A stretch of 64,000 bases of DNA from Psilocybe azurescens (lineage: Eukaryota; Basidiomycota; Agaricomycetes; Agaricales; Agrocybaceae): contig JAJIRX010000512.1 of NCBI GenBank assembly GCA_023853785.1, positions 248,001 through 312,000 of the forward strand. Reading direction: 5' to 3'. The notes beneath the pieces are model-generated. The model did not search any database, was not told the DNA's origin, and saw only the letters and a list, made by a program, of their open reading frames with translations. Positions 34,394-46,428 of this stretch are shown piece after piece (positions within the stretch are counted from its first letter, which is position 1; the number at the start of each line of letters is the position of its first letter). The translations under genes were made by a program, and so were the position numbers.

Positions 34394-35151
34394 ATAGAAA
34401 AAAGGAGTGAAGAGGATTCAGGAAGCTCTAGCGCAAGCTTGTCAGCGTTTTGTGGATTTTAGGCCAATATCCATTGTATATGTAGAGGGACTGACCAGAA
34501 TTTACTTATCTGAACCCACAACCACAGTTGCATGCTATCCATCTATCCATGCATCAACTAGGCTACCATCACATATATCTTAGAAAAGTCCAGCATCCCA
34601 TCCATTACAACCCAACATACCACCCATTCAGTGTAAATAATGTCAGAAGATTCAAAATCTCTTTTGATATGCATGCATGTAATGATTAAAAACCTGTGAT
34701 TTCCTGCATGTATGTCACTTTCATTGTCAACAACAAGTTTAACTATATATAGTCTTTCAATTTGTGGCCGATATTGACAAGATATCTATGTGGCCTTGAC
34801 TAAATTAAAAGGATAAGGAGGGCAGGGTCAGAGTAGACAATTTCAACAATTTTCATTTTGGTTATAACACAATTTAAAGTCAGAAGGTTCTCATTGTTGT
34901 CGGACCACAGGATATAGAGCACATTTAAAGTTGAGAAAGAAATACAAAGAATAGCGGGTAGAGTATAAATTATACACTTGTATGGTGTGTCAATGCTGTA
35001 TACACCTGCTGCAGTTATTGAGGTGGGCCAAGGAATAGTTTGCAGATCACTGCAAGTATCAGAGGAGTAACAGCGTAAGGTTATGTGTTATGAAAAGCAT
35101 AGATAGAACGAGGGACAATTCATGAGCTGTGATGCCTGACAAAAGAAATAA
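34394..35151. other. AT-rich intergenic DNA
   Basis: No exon or repeat is supported. Confidence 0.5.
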
Positions 35152-35475
35152 TGTTACAAAGTGATGTCGCTAACATCAAAAACTGGCTACTCACAGCACG
35201 TTGTAGTGTCGTTGTACACCACCCCACCTGTTGCATCTTGTGTGAGCTCCCATAACACCAATTAAACAATGCCAACTATTTGAAAGATGGGGTGTCCACA
35301 CGTGTCCCTGTGTCAGACGAAGACCCGGAAGGAACGAGAGACAGGCAAGTGGAGATGATGGGTGTATAGACCAGAATGAGACTAAGGTATGTACAAGGCA
35401 GAACGCTGGGTTTATATCACGGACATGTGACCTGTGGAGCAGGTCACGCTACATTAGAGTAGGCTACTCTAACAT
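35152..35475 (-). mobile_element. Possible 3' LTR of the gypsy fragment
   Basis: On the minus strand the integrase/chromodomain frame ends at a purine-rich GAGGAGGGGTGA, followed at once by TGTTAGAG, as expected for a polypurine tract and LTR start. TTTGTAACA at 35,160-35,152 could be the matching end. No second LTR or target duplication is available to confirm it. Confidence 0.4.
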
Positions 35476-36530
35476 CACCCCTCCTCTATAAAACCTCCTC
35501 TGTCGCTCAAGAGCATTTGCGACTTTGTAACATGATAAAATGCGAGAGGGGTCCCTAATGTTACGCTCTGACGTCCCAAAAAAGAGTCTTCAGGGGTCTG
35601 TCCTTTGAGACAAACTAAGAATTGAGTACCACTGCGGAGCACACAGTGGTTGAGGACAAGGGCCAGAGCGGGTTTGACAACATTTGTCGCGAATTTCTGG
35701 TGAAAGGGACAAGGAAGATTGACCAAGGAAGACAGGTTTGCGGAACAGCGTGAGCTTAGAAACGTGAAACACATTATGGATCTTCCAAGAGTCCGGCAGT
35801 TGCAGACAGTAGGATTGCAAGCCGATCTTCTCAAGCACAGCGAAAGGACCGTGACGCTTGAAGTCGAACTTTTAGTAGGCCATGTCAATTTGATGTCAGC
35901 AGCGTCCGAGAAGGACGAGGTCGCCTTTGGAGAGTGTAGGCGCATCACAATGATTCTTGTCGTAGGTGTGTTTCATTGTGTCTGTGGCCAAGCTGAGGGC
36001 AGCAGAGGCGTCCTTGTGTAGTGCATCCATCTGTTTAGCAAAATCTGCAGCGCGGGGCACTCTGTCGTCGTCTAACCTAGATGGCTGGAGGCGGTCTGCG
36101 AGGGTTTTGGCCAAAGTTCAAGAAGAAAGGGGAGTAACCTGTGGCCGAGTTGACGCGGTTGTTAATCGCAAATTCAGCACATGCGAGCCATTCAGACCAA
36201 TCAGATTGCTGCATGTCCACGAAGATCCGCAGGTATTGCTCAATTTCTTGGTTTGCCCATTCAGTCTGGCTGTCCGTCTGGGGCCGGAAAGCGGTTGAGG
36301 CGTTCATGGAGATGCCTAAGATGTCATTGAGCGCGGCATGAAGTTCAACAAGAATACCGACCCCCTGTCGGAAATAATACGGCTGGGTAGGCCAAACAGC
36401 TTCCACACGTTGTCATGGTACAAGCACGCGAGACCTTCGGAAGTGATCGACTTCTTGCAAGGCATAATCCTGACCATTTTTGAGAGACGGTCGACGACGA
36501 CAAAAATGGAATCGAACCCCTACACAACTC
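35476..36530 (-). mobile_element. Ty3/gypsy retrotransposon fragment: integrase to chromodomain-like end
   Basis: Pieces of a chromovirus-type polyprotein in shifting minus-strand frames. The integrase core comes first ([15 protein letters not shown], then [11 protein letters not shown] near 36,500-36,350). Next is STAFRPQTDSQTEWANQEIE with FAINNRVNSATGYSPFFLNF (near 36,290-36,120), then a linker with LSKGDLVLLG (near 35,920). A C-terminal FHVSKLTLF (near 35,760) and GTQFLVCLKGQTPEDS (near 35,610) block is typical of a gypsy chromodomain tail. There are at least three frame breaks. Gag, protease and RT are missing: at about 36,530 the element stops where the NLR-cassette duplication begins, so it is truncated rather than complete. 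Confidence 0.8.
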
Positions 36531-37077
36531 TGAAACTTACAAGCCTCCCATGCCATTGGACAATGAGCAATGTGGGAGCGGTGCACCATCATCGTCGATG
36601 CTCAGGAGGGTGAATAAAGGAAAGATAAAAGTAAACCCGGGGACGGTGGCAGCAGTTCATGACTTTCTGACTTCCTCAAATTTACTGACAAGGGTAGACA
36701 ACACTCCTCATGTGATGTTCGTGTTATGAACTTAGCGGCATTTATTTGTTACAGTAGAAACAAAGCACGATGCACTGCAATGGTGATTCAAGACGTTATA
36801 GACATACAAAAATCTCAATTATTTCTACTGCGTATGAAATTGTGGGCCAGGAGGGAATAATACCTAAACCGTCTCCCATATTGTGAATTGGTACCAGGGA
36901 AGCAGATCCTGGTGGTACAAAAATTGTTACATTTAACTGATTAATTGATTCGCGGTCAGCGACCTGACTTCAAATTATTGGATGAGACGGCACGGGAATG
37001 GGTCTATCAGTTGAACACCCACTGCATGCCCTTTGACAAACATCCAGGATCAGGTACTTCCCATCTCATTCACGGAA

Positions 37078-39641
37078 CTAAATAACCGTGATTCTGTTGT
37101 CGTCATCTTCGTAGTAGCTGTAGTAGAGGCTGAAACAGTCCCATGGGCATGTATAAGATTGTGAAGTGGGGAAGAGGGGCAACTTCTCCGAGGGATGTTC
37201 TCGATTCCCCTTCTTTGCTTGCACCAAAATCTCTCCTGCATCTACTCTGGTCAGATATCGAGCAATTTCCCGCCTCGAATTCCTGGTATGCCGGGTATAA
37301 ATGAGCGAAAATAGCCAAAATGTTCGTTGGCGAGCTAAAGCAATCAGGCCTTCCGATCTATCTGCTTGGCATAGTACAAAAGAGAGACAATGGAGCGCAA
37401 GGCGAAAGGCAGCTGAACATGCGCTTGGTAGTAGATACGGGCGATAGCGTTCCCACCTCCGAATAGCATGTTGTTTGATTTTTTGGCTAGGAATATTTTG
37501 GGGGTGGCAGATTTGCGACGGGGAAGGATGCGGATCTTCGTTTCTGATATTGCCACTGGTGTAGTGCATACTCTGAATGCATGATATGTCCCATGTGGTC
37601 GCATATGTAATGCAAAAATACTTTGCAGCTATCGCATAGGTTTTACCAGTCAACCCGTAGATACCACAGCGCGTAGGATTTCTGAAGAACTCTGCGATTA
37701 ATCCTCTGTACTGTTGAGAATGATGCATCATGCTCCAAAAGGAAAGCTTGTCGAGGTTTCTGTGACCATTGTTTAACCGGAATAATGCAGGCGCGCCTTT
37801 ATCCCACTTGTCAGAATTCAAGTTAAAAACAGCGACCAAAGCAGTCAGCGTTGACCAAGAATACATTTTTTCCATAACTCCTTGTGCAGATTTGTCGAAA
37901 AGTTGGAGCTGATGAGAGTATAATTCTGTCCAATTTTCAAATCCCTGTTGGATTGTAAATGATTGTAATTTGGCAATGGATGAGTGGAGAAAGCTAGAAC
38001 GTACCACCTCTTCGATGGAAGCAAGGAAACGCGGAAAATATTCATGATAATTGGTTTTCTGAAAAATTGACCAAACGCTGATTTGCTGGAGGTCTTCCGA
38101 GAGGTCGGGGGTAGCCATCGCATTTTCAAAATGACGAAGAAGAATGTATGGTGCTAGAGTATTTGTCGGATTCGGTCTATCTGCTATCAATTTTACTTGA
38201 GCTTCAAGCGACAATTCAGTATTCGCCAACTCACGTTTCAGGTCTTGAATATACAGATGGGCAAATTCAGCATGCCGCATTTTGGAATTGATCCAAAATT
38301 GTTGTGATCTCGATGGGTCCAGCAGAAAGTCTTTGAGAGACGCATGAAAAATATGCAGCACGGTAGAGTTACTCCTTTCCTGGACCATGACTAACACAAG
38401 TGATGTGAGATCACAGAACAATCGAACAACATCTCCAGGATGAAGCGACAGTAGATCAAGATCAAGTCCTTCGTACCATTCCATCACCCGCGATGTGAGA
38501 AATTGATAAGCCAAAATCTGCAACGCTGCCTCAGGATCCTCCACGGAAGAGAAAATATGCATATACAGAGCATCAAGCTCGGCGAATGGCATGTCACGCT
38601 GAGCCGGACGCAGTCCAAGCACAATTTCAAGCGCTGAGGCGGCCGATGACGACTGGATTTGACGAATTTAATGACGGTCGATGCATAGATAAATTGACCA
38701 GATGATTTCTTCACCAAGCTTTTCAATATGTCGCCATCTGGCCATGTAGCTGGAATATCGGCCCGAAATGGATGGGTTTCCTTGATTTCGGTGAAGCTGT
38801 CTTGAAGAAAGACGCGGATATCGTCGGATGGGCGGTATTGGTCATCGAGTGCCACAGTCGTCGTGATATCTTTGAGATATCCAACGCCGAAGGCAGTTCT
38901 GATGTCGTGTTCAGGACGACTCGCAATAAGAAAGATACAGGGTAAACGATGTTGTTGGAAGGCCTGCGAGATCGTAGCTAAGATTTCGAGTTGGCCTTGC
39001 CGGTCTTCACACTCGTCGAGCCCGTCAATAATGATGACGCGGCCAGGTGCTGGAGTATTGTAACTAATGTAATCCTGTAGAGGATGGATCAGCAAAGTCG
39101 ACATCTGGACTCTGAGGGAGCGGGAGAATATCAAAGGGTCGTGAATGATTGAAGCTTTGATACGTTCTCTGATGTTTGAAATGACAAGCGAGGCTTGATA
39201 TGAAATTGTTGGGATCAGAGTGCGTGGGTGGTTTCTGGTGGAATCGAATCTGGAAAGAAGTAGCTCGCTATGAGAATCCCTTCCTCATAGCATAGCTCTG
39301 CGATCGACTGTGCGATAGCCGATTTGCCTGCTCCCGCTGGACCATAGAGCCACACAATCAACGAGTTTTGGGTCTCTGGATTAAGACCGTGGATCCAGTC
39401 CATAATGTGCTTCAACACGGCGACTCGTGTATTTGGATGGCATTTCGGAGGGTCACGACGGTCATTGGAGTTGTGGAATGCAGCAGGTGAAGCAGCATCC
39501 ACCAGACGATCCCATGCACCTAACACTTTGGCATATGTGGAATAGCATGATATATCGCCGCAGCATACCTTTGGAATAATTATTGACCTGTTGATAGTAT
39601 CCCCCAGTAACGATCGTTTGTGAACCGAACATTGAAGGCAT
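37078..39641 (-). pseudogene. NACHT-domain NLR, copy D, multiply frame-shifted
   Basis: Close paralogue of NLR A. The start at 39,641 gives MPSMFGSQTIVTGG. The P-loop GPAGAGKS is intact (near 39,335), but one base is lost near 39,251 (TCTGGAAAGAAG versus TCTGGAGAAGAAG), so the frame breaks after LIASYFF. Frame 2 carries Walker B VIIIDGLDECED (near 39,040) and breaks near 38,630, again by one base. Frame 3 runs 38,622-37,078 and includes CAG where copy A has its TAG. It also has a further one-base loss near 37,615 (KYFCITYATTW versus EYFLHYMCDHM) before the conserved end SYTCPWDCFS. At least three lesions are not shared with copy A. Confidence 0.8.
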
Positions 39642-40381
39642 AGGTGAGGATCGATATTGGGGCAGATGATGGTGATGGTTGAAGACAAGGGAAAATGTTC
39701 GTAGTCGTTGGCTGTGTTGTGGGAATACACAAACTAATACCCAATATCAATTTTAGTATTCTGTCGTTCGTGTGCGTGCATGTGTGGTAAGATTAGATTG
39801 AATGGTGAGCAATGTGAGTATTCCTATAAATATCGACATAGTCTCGCCCCTCGCATCCCCGGCACAAAGACGAAGTTCAGTCGAAAGGTGATACTGAATT
39901 GGCCCAGTCTCTAGGATAGGATTGTACGGCATCGCAAAATACAACAATCGCTGGTTCTGTAATGAACAGAAAGAAAATAATCTCGAGTGGCATGGAGGAA
40001 CTAGAAGCCTCATTGTCTACATGTGCCTTAGCGCTGAGGCGTAGCTGCACTATGTCGTTGCATTACCCAGACATATTGAAACTTGGACGAACGCCGTATT
40101 CATCTCCGTCGCTTATTCCTCTACATCAAACAAGATAACAAGTTAGAAACAAAGTAAAAAAACTATCACAAGCGTATATACATCCCATCTGAATTTACAG
40201 CACCCCAAATGAAAAACAAAAAAGCAAACGTCAAACCCTACAACACTGACCAATAAACCAACTACTCCATCCTCCGATCCCGATCCCGATTGTCATCCAG
40301 GTCCTGATCCTGGTCCGCAATCGCTTCTTTCCTACCCTCCCTCCTTCAGCTTGCATGATGCTCCGAACCTGCTTCGCCCCC
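39642..40381. other. Spacer between NLR D and CC copy D
   Basis: Aligns with 15,175-15,900 of the left cassette. No exon is seen. Confidence 0.5.
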
Positions 40382-43380
40382 TCACCAACCCTCACCATCA
40401 CCCCTACCCCTCCTCTGACCCAGTCTCCAACCCAACCTGACCCAATCTCCGACCCAACCTGACCCAGTCTCCGACCCAACCTCAAACATCGACGCCGAAA
40501 GCGTCGCATACGCAATCTTCTGCCTCTCAAGCTGCCGGTCGTACTCCGTCTCGAATGATTTCCTTTCTCTATCAACGTCATGACCATCGTGATCGGGGTC
40601 AACGTCGTAGCCATCACGATCGAAGTTATTATCCTCGTCATCATCTAGAGAATCAACGTCATATGAACCAATAGCAAGATCATCGCTGTCAAGGTCGAGG
40701 TCGCGGTGAAGGGCAGTAGATACGGGCAGAGCGTTATTCGACAGCGCCGCCGCAGCGTGCGGGGATGCCGGTGGTGGTGATCGCGCTGGTGACGTTGACG
40801 TTGATGGTGAAGGTGTTCGTGCCCTTGCGCGTGTGCGTGCGGGTGCTGGTGCGGGTGCTGGTGCGGGTGCGGGTGTGAGAGGTAATGCTAGTAAGGAGAA
40901 GGGGAAGGATAAGGGTACAATGAACGCAGACGAGGCGAACTCGATCAGGGGGACTGGAACTGGAACTTGAGCCGACACTTGAGGCAAAGCTGGAGCTGGA
41001 GCTGGAACTTGCACAGGATATGGCGCTGGGACGGGAACAGAACCAGCTTCCGCATTTCGCTGTGCACGCACAATGCCCTCCTGCTCCTCATCCCCATATT
41101 CTGCTCTAACAGCAATAATACCGGCGATGGCATCACGAACGGCGATCGCACCGTTATATCTCGATCTCGCTGGGCCTCATTATAGTCACCATCGTCATCG
41201 CCTCTGGACTCTTCTTATTGTTCGTGTTCGTGTTCGTGTTCACGTTCGTATTGATGATCGCCGCTCTGATCTTCGTTATTCAGATAGTTCTAATTCCGAC
41301 CTCGACCCTGCCCCTCATCCAATGATCGACGCAGGGGCATAGATCCATTCCTGCTCCTTCTCCTTTTCTCACCCCTCATCCTCCTTATCCTCCCTCATCC
41401 TCGTGCTGAGAATTCTGACCAGATAGACGTGCAATCCCCTCTCCGTCTTCCGTCTCGTTCTGCTCCATGCTACCACTATTCCGATGCATATCCTAGACCT
41501 CCTCTCGCAACCTATTCATCAAGTAAATTAATATTGTAATTCGTCGCGGCGCGTCAAACCAGAAACCAGAAAACAGAAAACCCATGCAAAAACAAAAACA
41601 GAAAACGACAAGAAAACTTCAGCACTCCCTGCTCTCCGGGCCCCACGGGAAAAAAAAAAAAAAAAAACAGGAACCGCAGGTAGTATGAAGAATAAGCAAA
41701 ACAAAACGAAAACGAATGGAAAAGAGAAACATGAAAATGCAAAAACGCAAAATGCAAGAAAAATGTACCGTGCACACTCTGCTTCCAAACGACACACACG
41801 GATTTTCACATCTCCCGATTCCGGTGTGTGTCGCTGCATTCATCCCGTCCAGCGTTCTCTGGGCCTCCTTGTCTGAACCAGCACCAGTCCCAGCACCTGT
41901 AACGTTTCTGCCTAAAATGGAACATGCCGGAATTGCACACGGCACAACCGTTGGACTATCTGTCCCGAGATAAGTCTGAACCAAGTCAGGCTTCGATGTT
42001 ACAACTCTCAGATCGTCATACCCGTTACTCCAGTACATGTTTCCTGGGGCGGCCGTGGACTTATATGGTAGCGGGAAACCCAGACCGCTACAGCACCCGT
42101 CCCAGAGCGATACCCAGGGCAAGCGCCAGTGCCCGTATTCACGCCAGACCCAGAACCACTTGCATCCCAACAGCCACAACAACCTCCCACGCCCCCCGTT
42201 CATGTGCAAAATATCGACTCCCTCGCCAAGCTCGCTTATCTCGCGCTCGAAAGTGCGCAGTAATTCAGCAGGAGCGGCAGCAGGAGCGGAAGTGGTTCTC
42301 GCGCGTAAAAGTGCCGGTGCCGGCGGCACTGCCGGAGGTAGTGCTGGTGATACTGCTGGTGGTGGTACTGGAGGAGGAAGGGGAGGAAGCTAAGGAATAG
42401 GCGGCGTACGACTGCCAGAGCCGAGGAGGTCCGCAGGAATCATCGCTGTCGGCTTGACTCGGAACTTGGATTCGACTTTAACTTGTTTGACGTTGGTTGT
42501 TGGGATCAAGCCGTTAAAGATACTCAAGAAGTCGAAGTGGCAGTGGCAGTACCCGTTGACAAAGACGAAGACGCTGCTGATTCGGGTGCAGAGGCAGAGG
42601 CAGACACAGACATAGATGCCGCCTGAACGTTGGCAAGCTATAAAAAAAAATAGAGAAAGTCAGATGGATGGAAGGACGTAATATAAATTTAATGAGAAAG
42701 AGCGAGAGTTGGGATAGAAAAGGCGTATATTCTGGGTGTGGAAGAAAGGAAGGGAGGGATGTGAAATCCGAATGAGAATGAGAATGCGCAAGCTGATTAA
42801 TAATCGTAATGAAAAGGAGATTGAGAACGCGAACGCGAATGAGAACAGAGAAAACAAGCAAAAGAGGATGAAACAGAGGAACACAAGCACTCACCCGCAC
42901 GCTCAATCCCCTGATCTCGCTCTCGAGCATCCGGTTCCGCGCAACAGTCACGTAGAGCATCGCGATGATCGGCTCTTCTTCCGTCTCCTCCTCTATCTCT
43001 GTGTCCCTTAGGTTCCTCCGCCCCCACCGTCCTCTTCACCATCCCCAAGAGGGAAGACTATGACGACTCCGCTCATGCCGCCCGATCCCATGCCGATCGC
43101 CCTCACCCTCCTTGTCCGTGACCGTATCCCTGTGCATACGCATATCACTATCACTGTCATCGCTCCTCCCCTCCCACTTTTTATATCACTGCCCGTCTCC
43201 CTCTCCCTTTCTCGTCTCTTTTTGTACCTCTCGCTCGCCCGCACACATCCCCCTCAAACAAACACGCCCCTCCAACACCGCCTCCCTCCTTGCCACCTGC
43301 GCCTCTAGCGCTGCGACGCGAACTTTCCAGTTAGCGCTCGCGCTGCTGCTGGGTTGATTCGTCGACAGCGGGGAGCCCAT
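40382..43380 (-). pseudogene. CC-family gene, copy D, partner of NLR D
   Basis: The start codon at 43,380 gives MGSPLSTNQPSSSASANWKV continuing into RVAALEAQVARREAVLEG, a clear heptad stretch. Compared with copies A-C, exon 1 seems fused to the later RVAALEA exon by a deletion. Next come VARNRMLESEIRGLS with a GTGAGT donor (near 42,900) and LRTFEREISELGEGVDI (near 42,240-42,200), followed by sequence I cannot align with copy A (about 42,190-41,850). The last exon has the best-preserved C-terminus: PVPVPLIEFASSAFIVPLSF, a (PA)n tract, an Asp-rich DSDDLAIGSYDVDSLDDDED run, and ERKSFETEYDRQLERQKIAY, ending at 40,382. A 22-bp x3 repeat near the end is not a multiple of three and alters the tail. 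An 18-nt A run lies at about 41,650. Confidence 0.5.
40415..40480. repeat. 22-bp x3 tandem repeat in CC copy D
   Basis: Three near-perfect units (CTGACCCAGTCTCC + RACCCAAC) inside the 3' coding end. Because 22 is not a multiple of 3, copy-number change shifts the frame. Copy B has one unit-like sequence at the same place. Confidence 0.9.
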
Positions 43381-43637
43381 GTCCGTTCGAGTTGACTCCT
43401 CGGGATCGATTACACTGAGGGGGCTCGCGCACTGTGAGGCAAAAACAGGTCCGGTAAAGATCCCAGTCAGGATTCCAAAGATCAGGTATTATGAAAGGTA
43501 TATCACAGTCACAGATAGATATTATGTGTAGACATAAAACCCGCAGACGTAAGCATTGCAATAGCTGGTTCGTTGAAGGCTGTGGAAGGAGATGGATAAC
43601 CTGGCGAGCATGTTGCTCGGCTCGCACTTCTTACTTC

Positions 43638-43654
43638 TTAGGGTTAGGGTTAGG
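43638..43654. promoter_or_regulatory. TTAGGG x2.8 upstream of CC copy D
   Basis: TTAGGGTTAGGGTTAGG, the longest of the four tracts, 258 bp upstream of the copy D start codon. Confidence 0.6.
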
Positions 43655-44250
43655 TGCCAGAAATTACGGGCTGCTCGGCCCGTCGGACATTCACATCCAA
43701 GCAACATTTGAAGTTCGACCGCAACTAACTCGTTCTCATTGAATGAACATGACTCAACCGCAACTATTTTTCACATGCTATGTTCCTTGTCTGTCGCCTT
43801 AGTGTCTTCCATCCCACTCCAACGCCCTAAACACACGTACCCGGCTGCGAGCCACCGCTGCCGATGGACATTCAGAATCCGAGTCAGCGTCGGTGTTGTC
43901 CATTCGTGCCATCAAATGCAAGCTGAAGTGCCAGCCTAATCCTACCACCCATTACCGGAGCTATTTCTGTCTCAGTGCGAATTCACCCTTTCGTCCAATG
44001 CAATATTGCATCAGCACAACTGCGACTTCTCGGCTAGTTCTTCTTTCATTGCTCGGGCTGTACAACATATTTGGAACATACGCGAAATACCCTTCCCTTG
44101 CTTCATCTGTACGCATTGCACGCATTAAAATTCATGATGACACTTCGTATAGACTTCGCCTATTGTCGTTGAGTTCACAATCATGCTCGCCTTACCTACA
44201 TATATCCTCCTCTCTCCTTTGCTCTCTGGCCAGCGCCTACTATATAGGAA

Positions 44251-44870
44251 TGTTTCTCCAGAGTTTAAGGGTAAATGGGTCACCCGATCTATCCAGGTCT
44301 GGGACAACATCCTTTTACTTTGACCTATTTACGGTAATCAAAATCTGCACTTCTTAGCTCTACCATACAGCAGTATTTTTTTACATGTTCTTAATAGGAT
44401 AGTCCATCTGTATAATGTACATGTGCAGACTTTTGTGTGCGTAGGACAAGGATTGAAGGACAAAACGAGATTTTCAAACTCCTGGAAAAGAATAATATAG
44501 AGCGTGAAATATTGTAAGTCTGGCCCCCAAGACTTACCACTGCCCCTTTTCTATATTACAAGCCGCGCCTCGCTTCGCCACGGTGGCTTGAGTTGAATGT
44601 TCATTATATTTTTGGAACACAACTAACAAACATCTATGGAACGGAGAGGTAATCAGAATAGAAGAGGGCCCAAGCACCACAAAAACAATAGAGCGATGCG
44701 TTGTTTTCCATCTGAAAAGGAACAGAACAATTATGTACATACGAAATGGTAGGGTCTCTTTCATATACTAGGTATCTTATCTTCTGCATCTACGAACACG
44801 TGACTACGATCCCCGCGACCGATCGGCGACATGACTGTAGCGAGTGGGAGGTTCTCAGTCTATCCATAAA
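44251..44870. other. Unique spacer between duplications 2 and 3
   Basis: No gene or repeat recognised. Confidence 0.45.
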
Positions 44871-45737
44871 TGTCTAACGCGCATATTTCCACTTATCCCC
44901 ACGCCTTCACTACGATTCTGCAAGAACCGAGCTTGAACAACTGGTTCTTCCCGCTGGTCCAGCTACTCGCTTTCAAAACAGGAATCAAATTCGACTCTAC
45001 ATAAGTAATATAAAAGTTCAAAGCCGATGTGCTTATGTTAATCGTCAAATCCAAAGAGTTATAGCACGCCCTCAGCCATGTACGGCCACATCCAATTTTC
45101 CAAGAGAGTAGTAGGCGACTCATAATAATATATGCGTAAAGTTATGGTAAAGCGCCACTGAGCCGTGATTCTCTCTGGAATGGCGTCGCCAGTAGTTGAG
45201 TTACGGCCTCAAAGCTATACATATCCCGTTTAGCAGTGTAGGCGCTCCTGGAATGTGGTTGAAATTGTCATCTGACAGACTTCAATAACTCTCGTTTTTG
45301 GTTAGAAGACATAAGTAAATGGAAGCCAAGAAGGACACTGACAGGATGCTGTGATGGTACTGTATATATTCTAATTTCAGAAAGAAAGAAGAGAAATTCT
45401 TCCCTGCGGGTATGGTTTTTCTAGCACCGGGTCTCATTGCAGACCGATATCAGCTGTGCATCCCAATGTCCAAGTAATATGACTTTCACGAGATCATTAT
45501 TATAAGGATGATCTGCCAGGTCCAGGCATCTCGTCGCTTGGGATAGTGTATACAAAAGATAAATAAGTTACTATTCGCATTTTATTGACAGCTGTTGAAG
45601 TTGTATTGATATCTAAGTTTATAGTTGGCTACCTTGCTTCAATAATACAATAACCGAGCTTTTTAGACCCAACTGTCCGACGCTGCATCAAAACTACTTG
45701 TCTATTCCAATTCTAGCTTTATGGCAGGAGGAAGGAA

Positions 45738-45748
45738 ATATATATAAA
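45738..45748 (+). promoter_or_regulatory. TATA box of hydrophobin 2
   Basis: TATATATAAAG about 85 bp upstream of the ATG at 45,832. The spacing is plausible for a highly expressed fungal gene. Confidence 0.6.
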
Positions 45749-45831
45749 GTGCGTCTCCAAGCTATCCGTAGTTCCTCGGTGTCAACTACTCCATTACGGC
45801 TACAGTTCCTCTCCAGATAACTAGTTGTAAC

Positions 45832-46428
45832 ATGTTCTCTCGCGTCTCCATTTTTGCTCTCCTTGCTTTTCCCCTGCTTGCCACTGCTAACGCAGTTACC
45901 CGTGGTGGAGGTGGACCCAGCGGCCTATGCACCACCGACAGGAGCGATATTCTGTGTTGCAGACAGGTCGGAACTGTAAGCCAACTCGATTAATTGGACG
46001 GCCGACGGTGCAATAATCTACTGTCGTCTTCAATCAGGTCCACACACTCGCCGCAAACAACGCTGGGATCTGCATCGGCTCTCTTTTGGGCTATGTTGAT
46101 GCGCCCTCTACAGCAATCCTTGGAAGTGAGTTACGCCGCATTTGATGCTTGGGGTTGCTTTGAATCCGACTTGGACACTTTTTTAGTCGGTTGCACTCCC
46201 ATTAGCGTCCTCGCTGCTTCCGGCAACGCTTGGTACTGCATTTCTCTTAATCAAAAGTAGTGCTTCTAATACCATTTGTTCAGCATTGGAGAGCCAGTCT
46301 GCTGTGCCAGCAACCAGTTCGTGAGTAATCCTACTGGAAAGTTAATCTTTGAATAAATGTTAATTTCTTCTCTACCGCAGAATGGCCTTGTTTACGTCGA
46401 CTGCACCCCGGTCTTCGTCAATATTTAA
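45832..46428 (+). CDS. Class I hydrophobin 2, intact
   Basis: A small secreted protein that assembles at hydrophobic/water interfaces and coats fungal walls. The five exons are 45,832-45,975, 46,038-46,125, 46,187-46,232, 46,284-46,320 and 46,381-46,428, all with GT-AG introns of 51-62 nt. The signal peptide is MFSRVSIFALLAFPLLATAN. Cysteines: Cys1 in GLCTTD, Cys2-Cys3 in ILCCRQ, Cys4 in GCTPISVLA, Cys5 split over the exon 3/4 junction (TG|C), Cys6-Cys7 in PVCCAS, Cys8 in DCTPVFVNI then TAA. One extra Cys (GICIGSLLG) lies between Cys3 and Cys4, which is unusual. About 120 residues. No frame break is seen, so this is the only clearly intact gene in the window. It is the paralogue of 32,793-33,809. 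Confidence 0.92.

Larger units (their letters stand above)
36535..44250. repeat. Segmental duplication 2 (NLR + CC cassette), right copy
   Basis: Counterpart of 11,960-19,460, with the same order and strand. Its left edge abuts the truncated gypsy fragment. Confidence 0.85.
44871..46428. repeat. Segmental duplication 3 (hydrophobin segment), right copy
   Basis: Insertion-free counterpart of 28,812-33,809. It provides the empty site for the MITE (single TA at 44,998-44,999) and for the leader and exon insertions. Confidence 0.8.

Noticed and set aside
35475..35948. Minus-strand ORF as an independent host gene
   Set aside because: It is the chromodomain-like tail of the gypsy polyprotein in a shifted frame.
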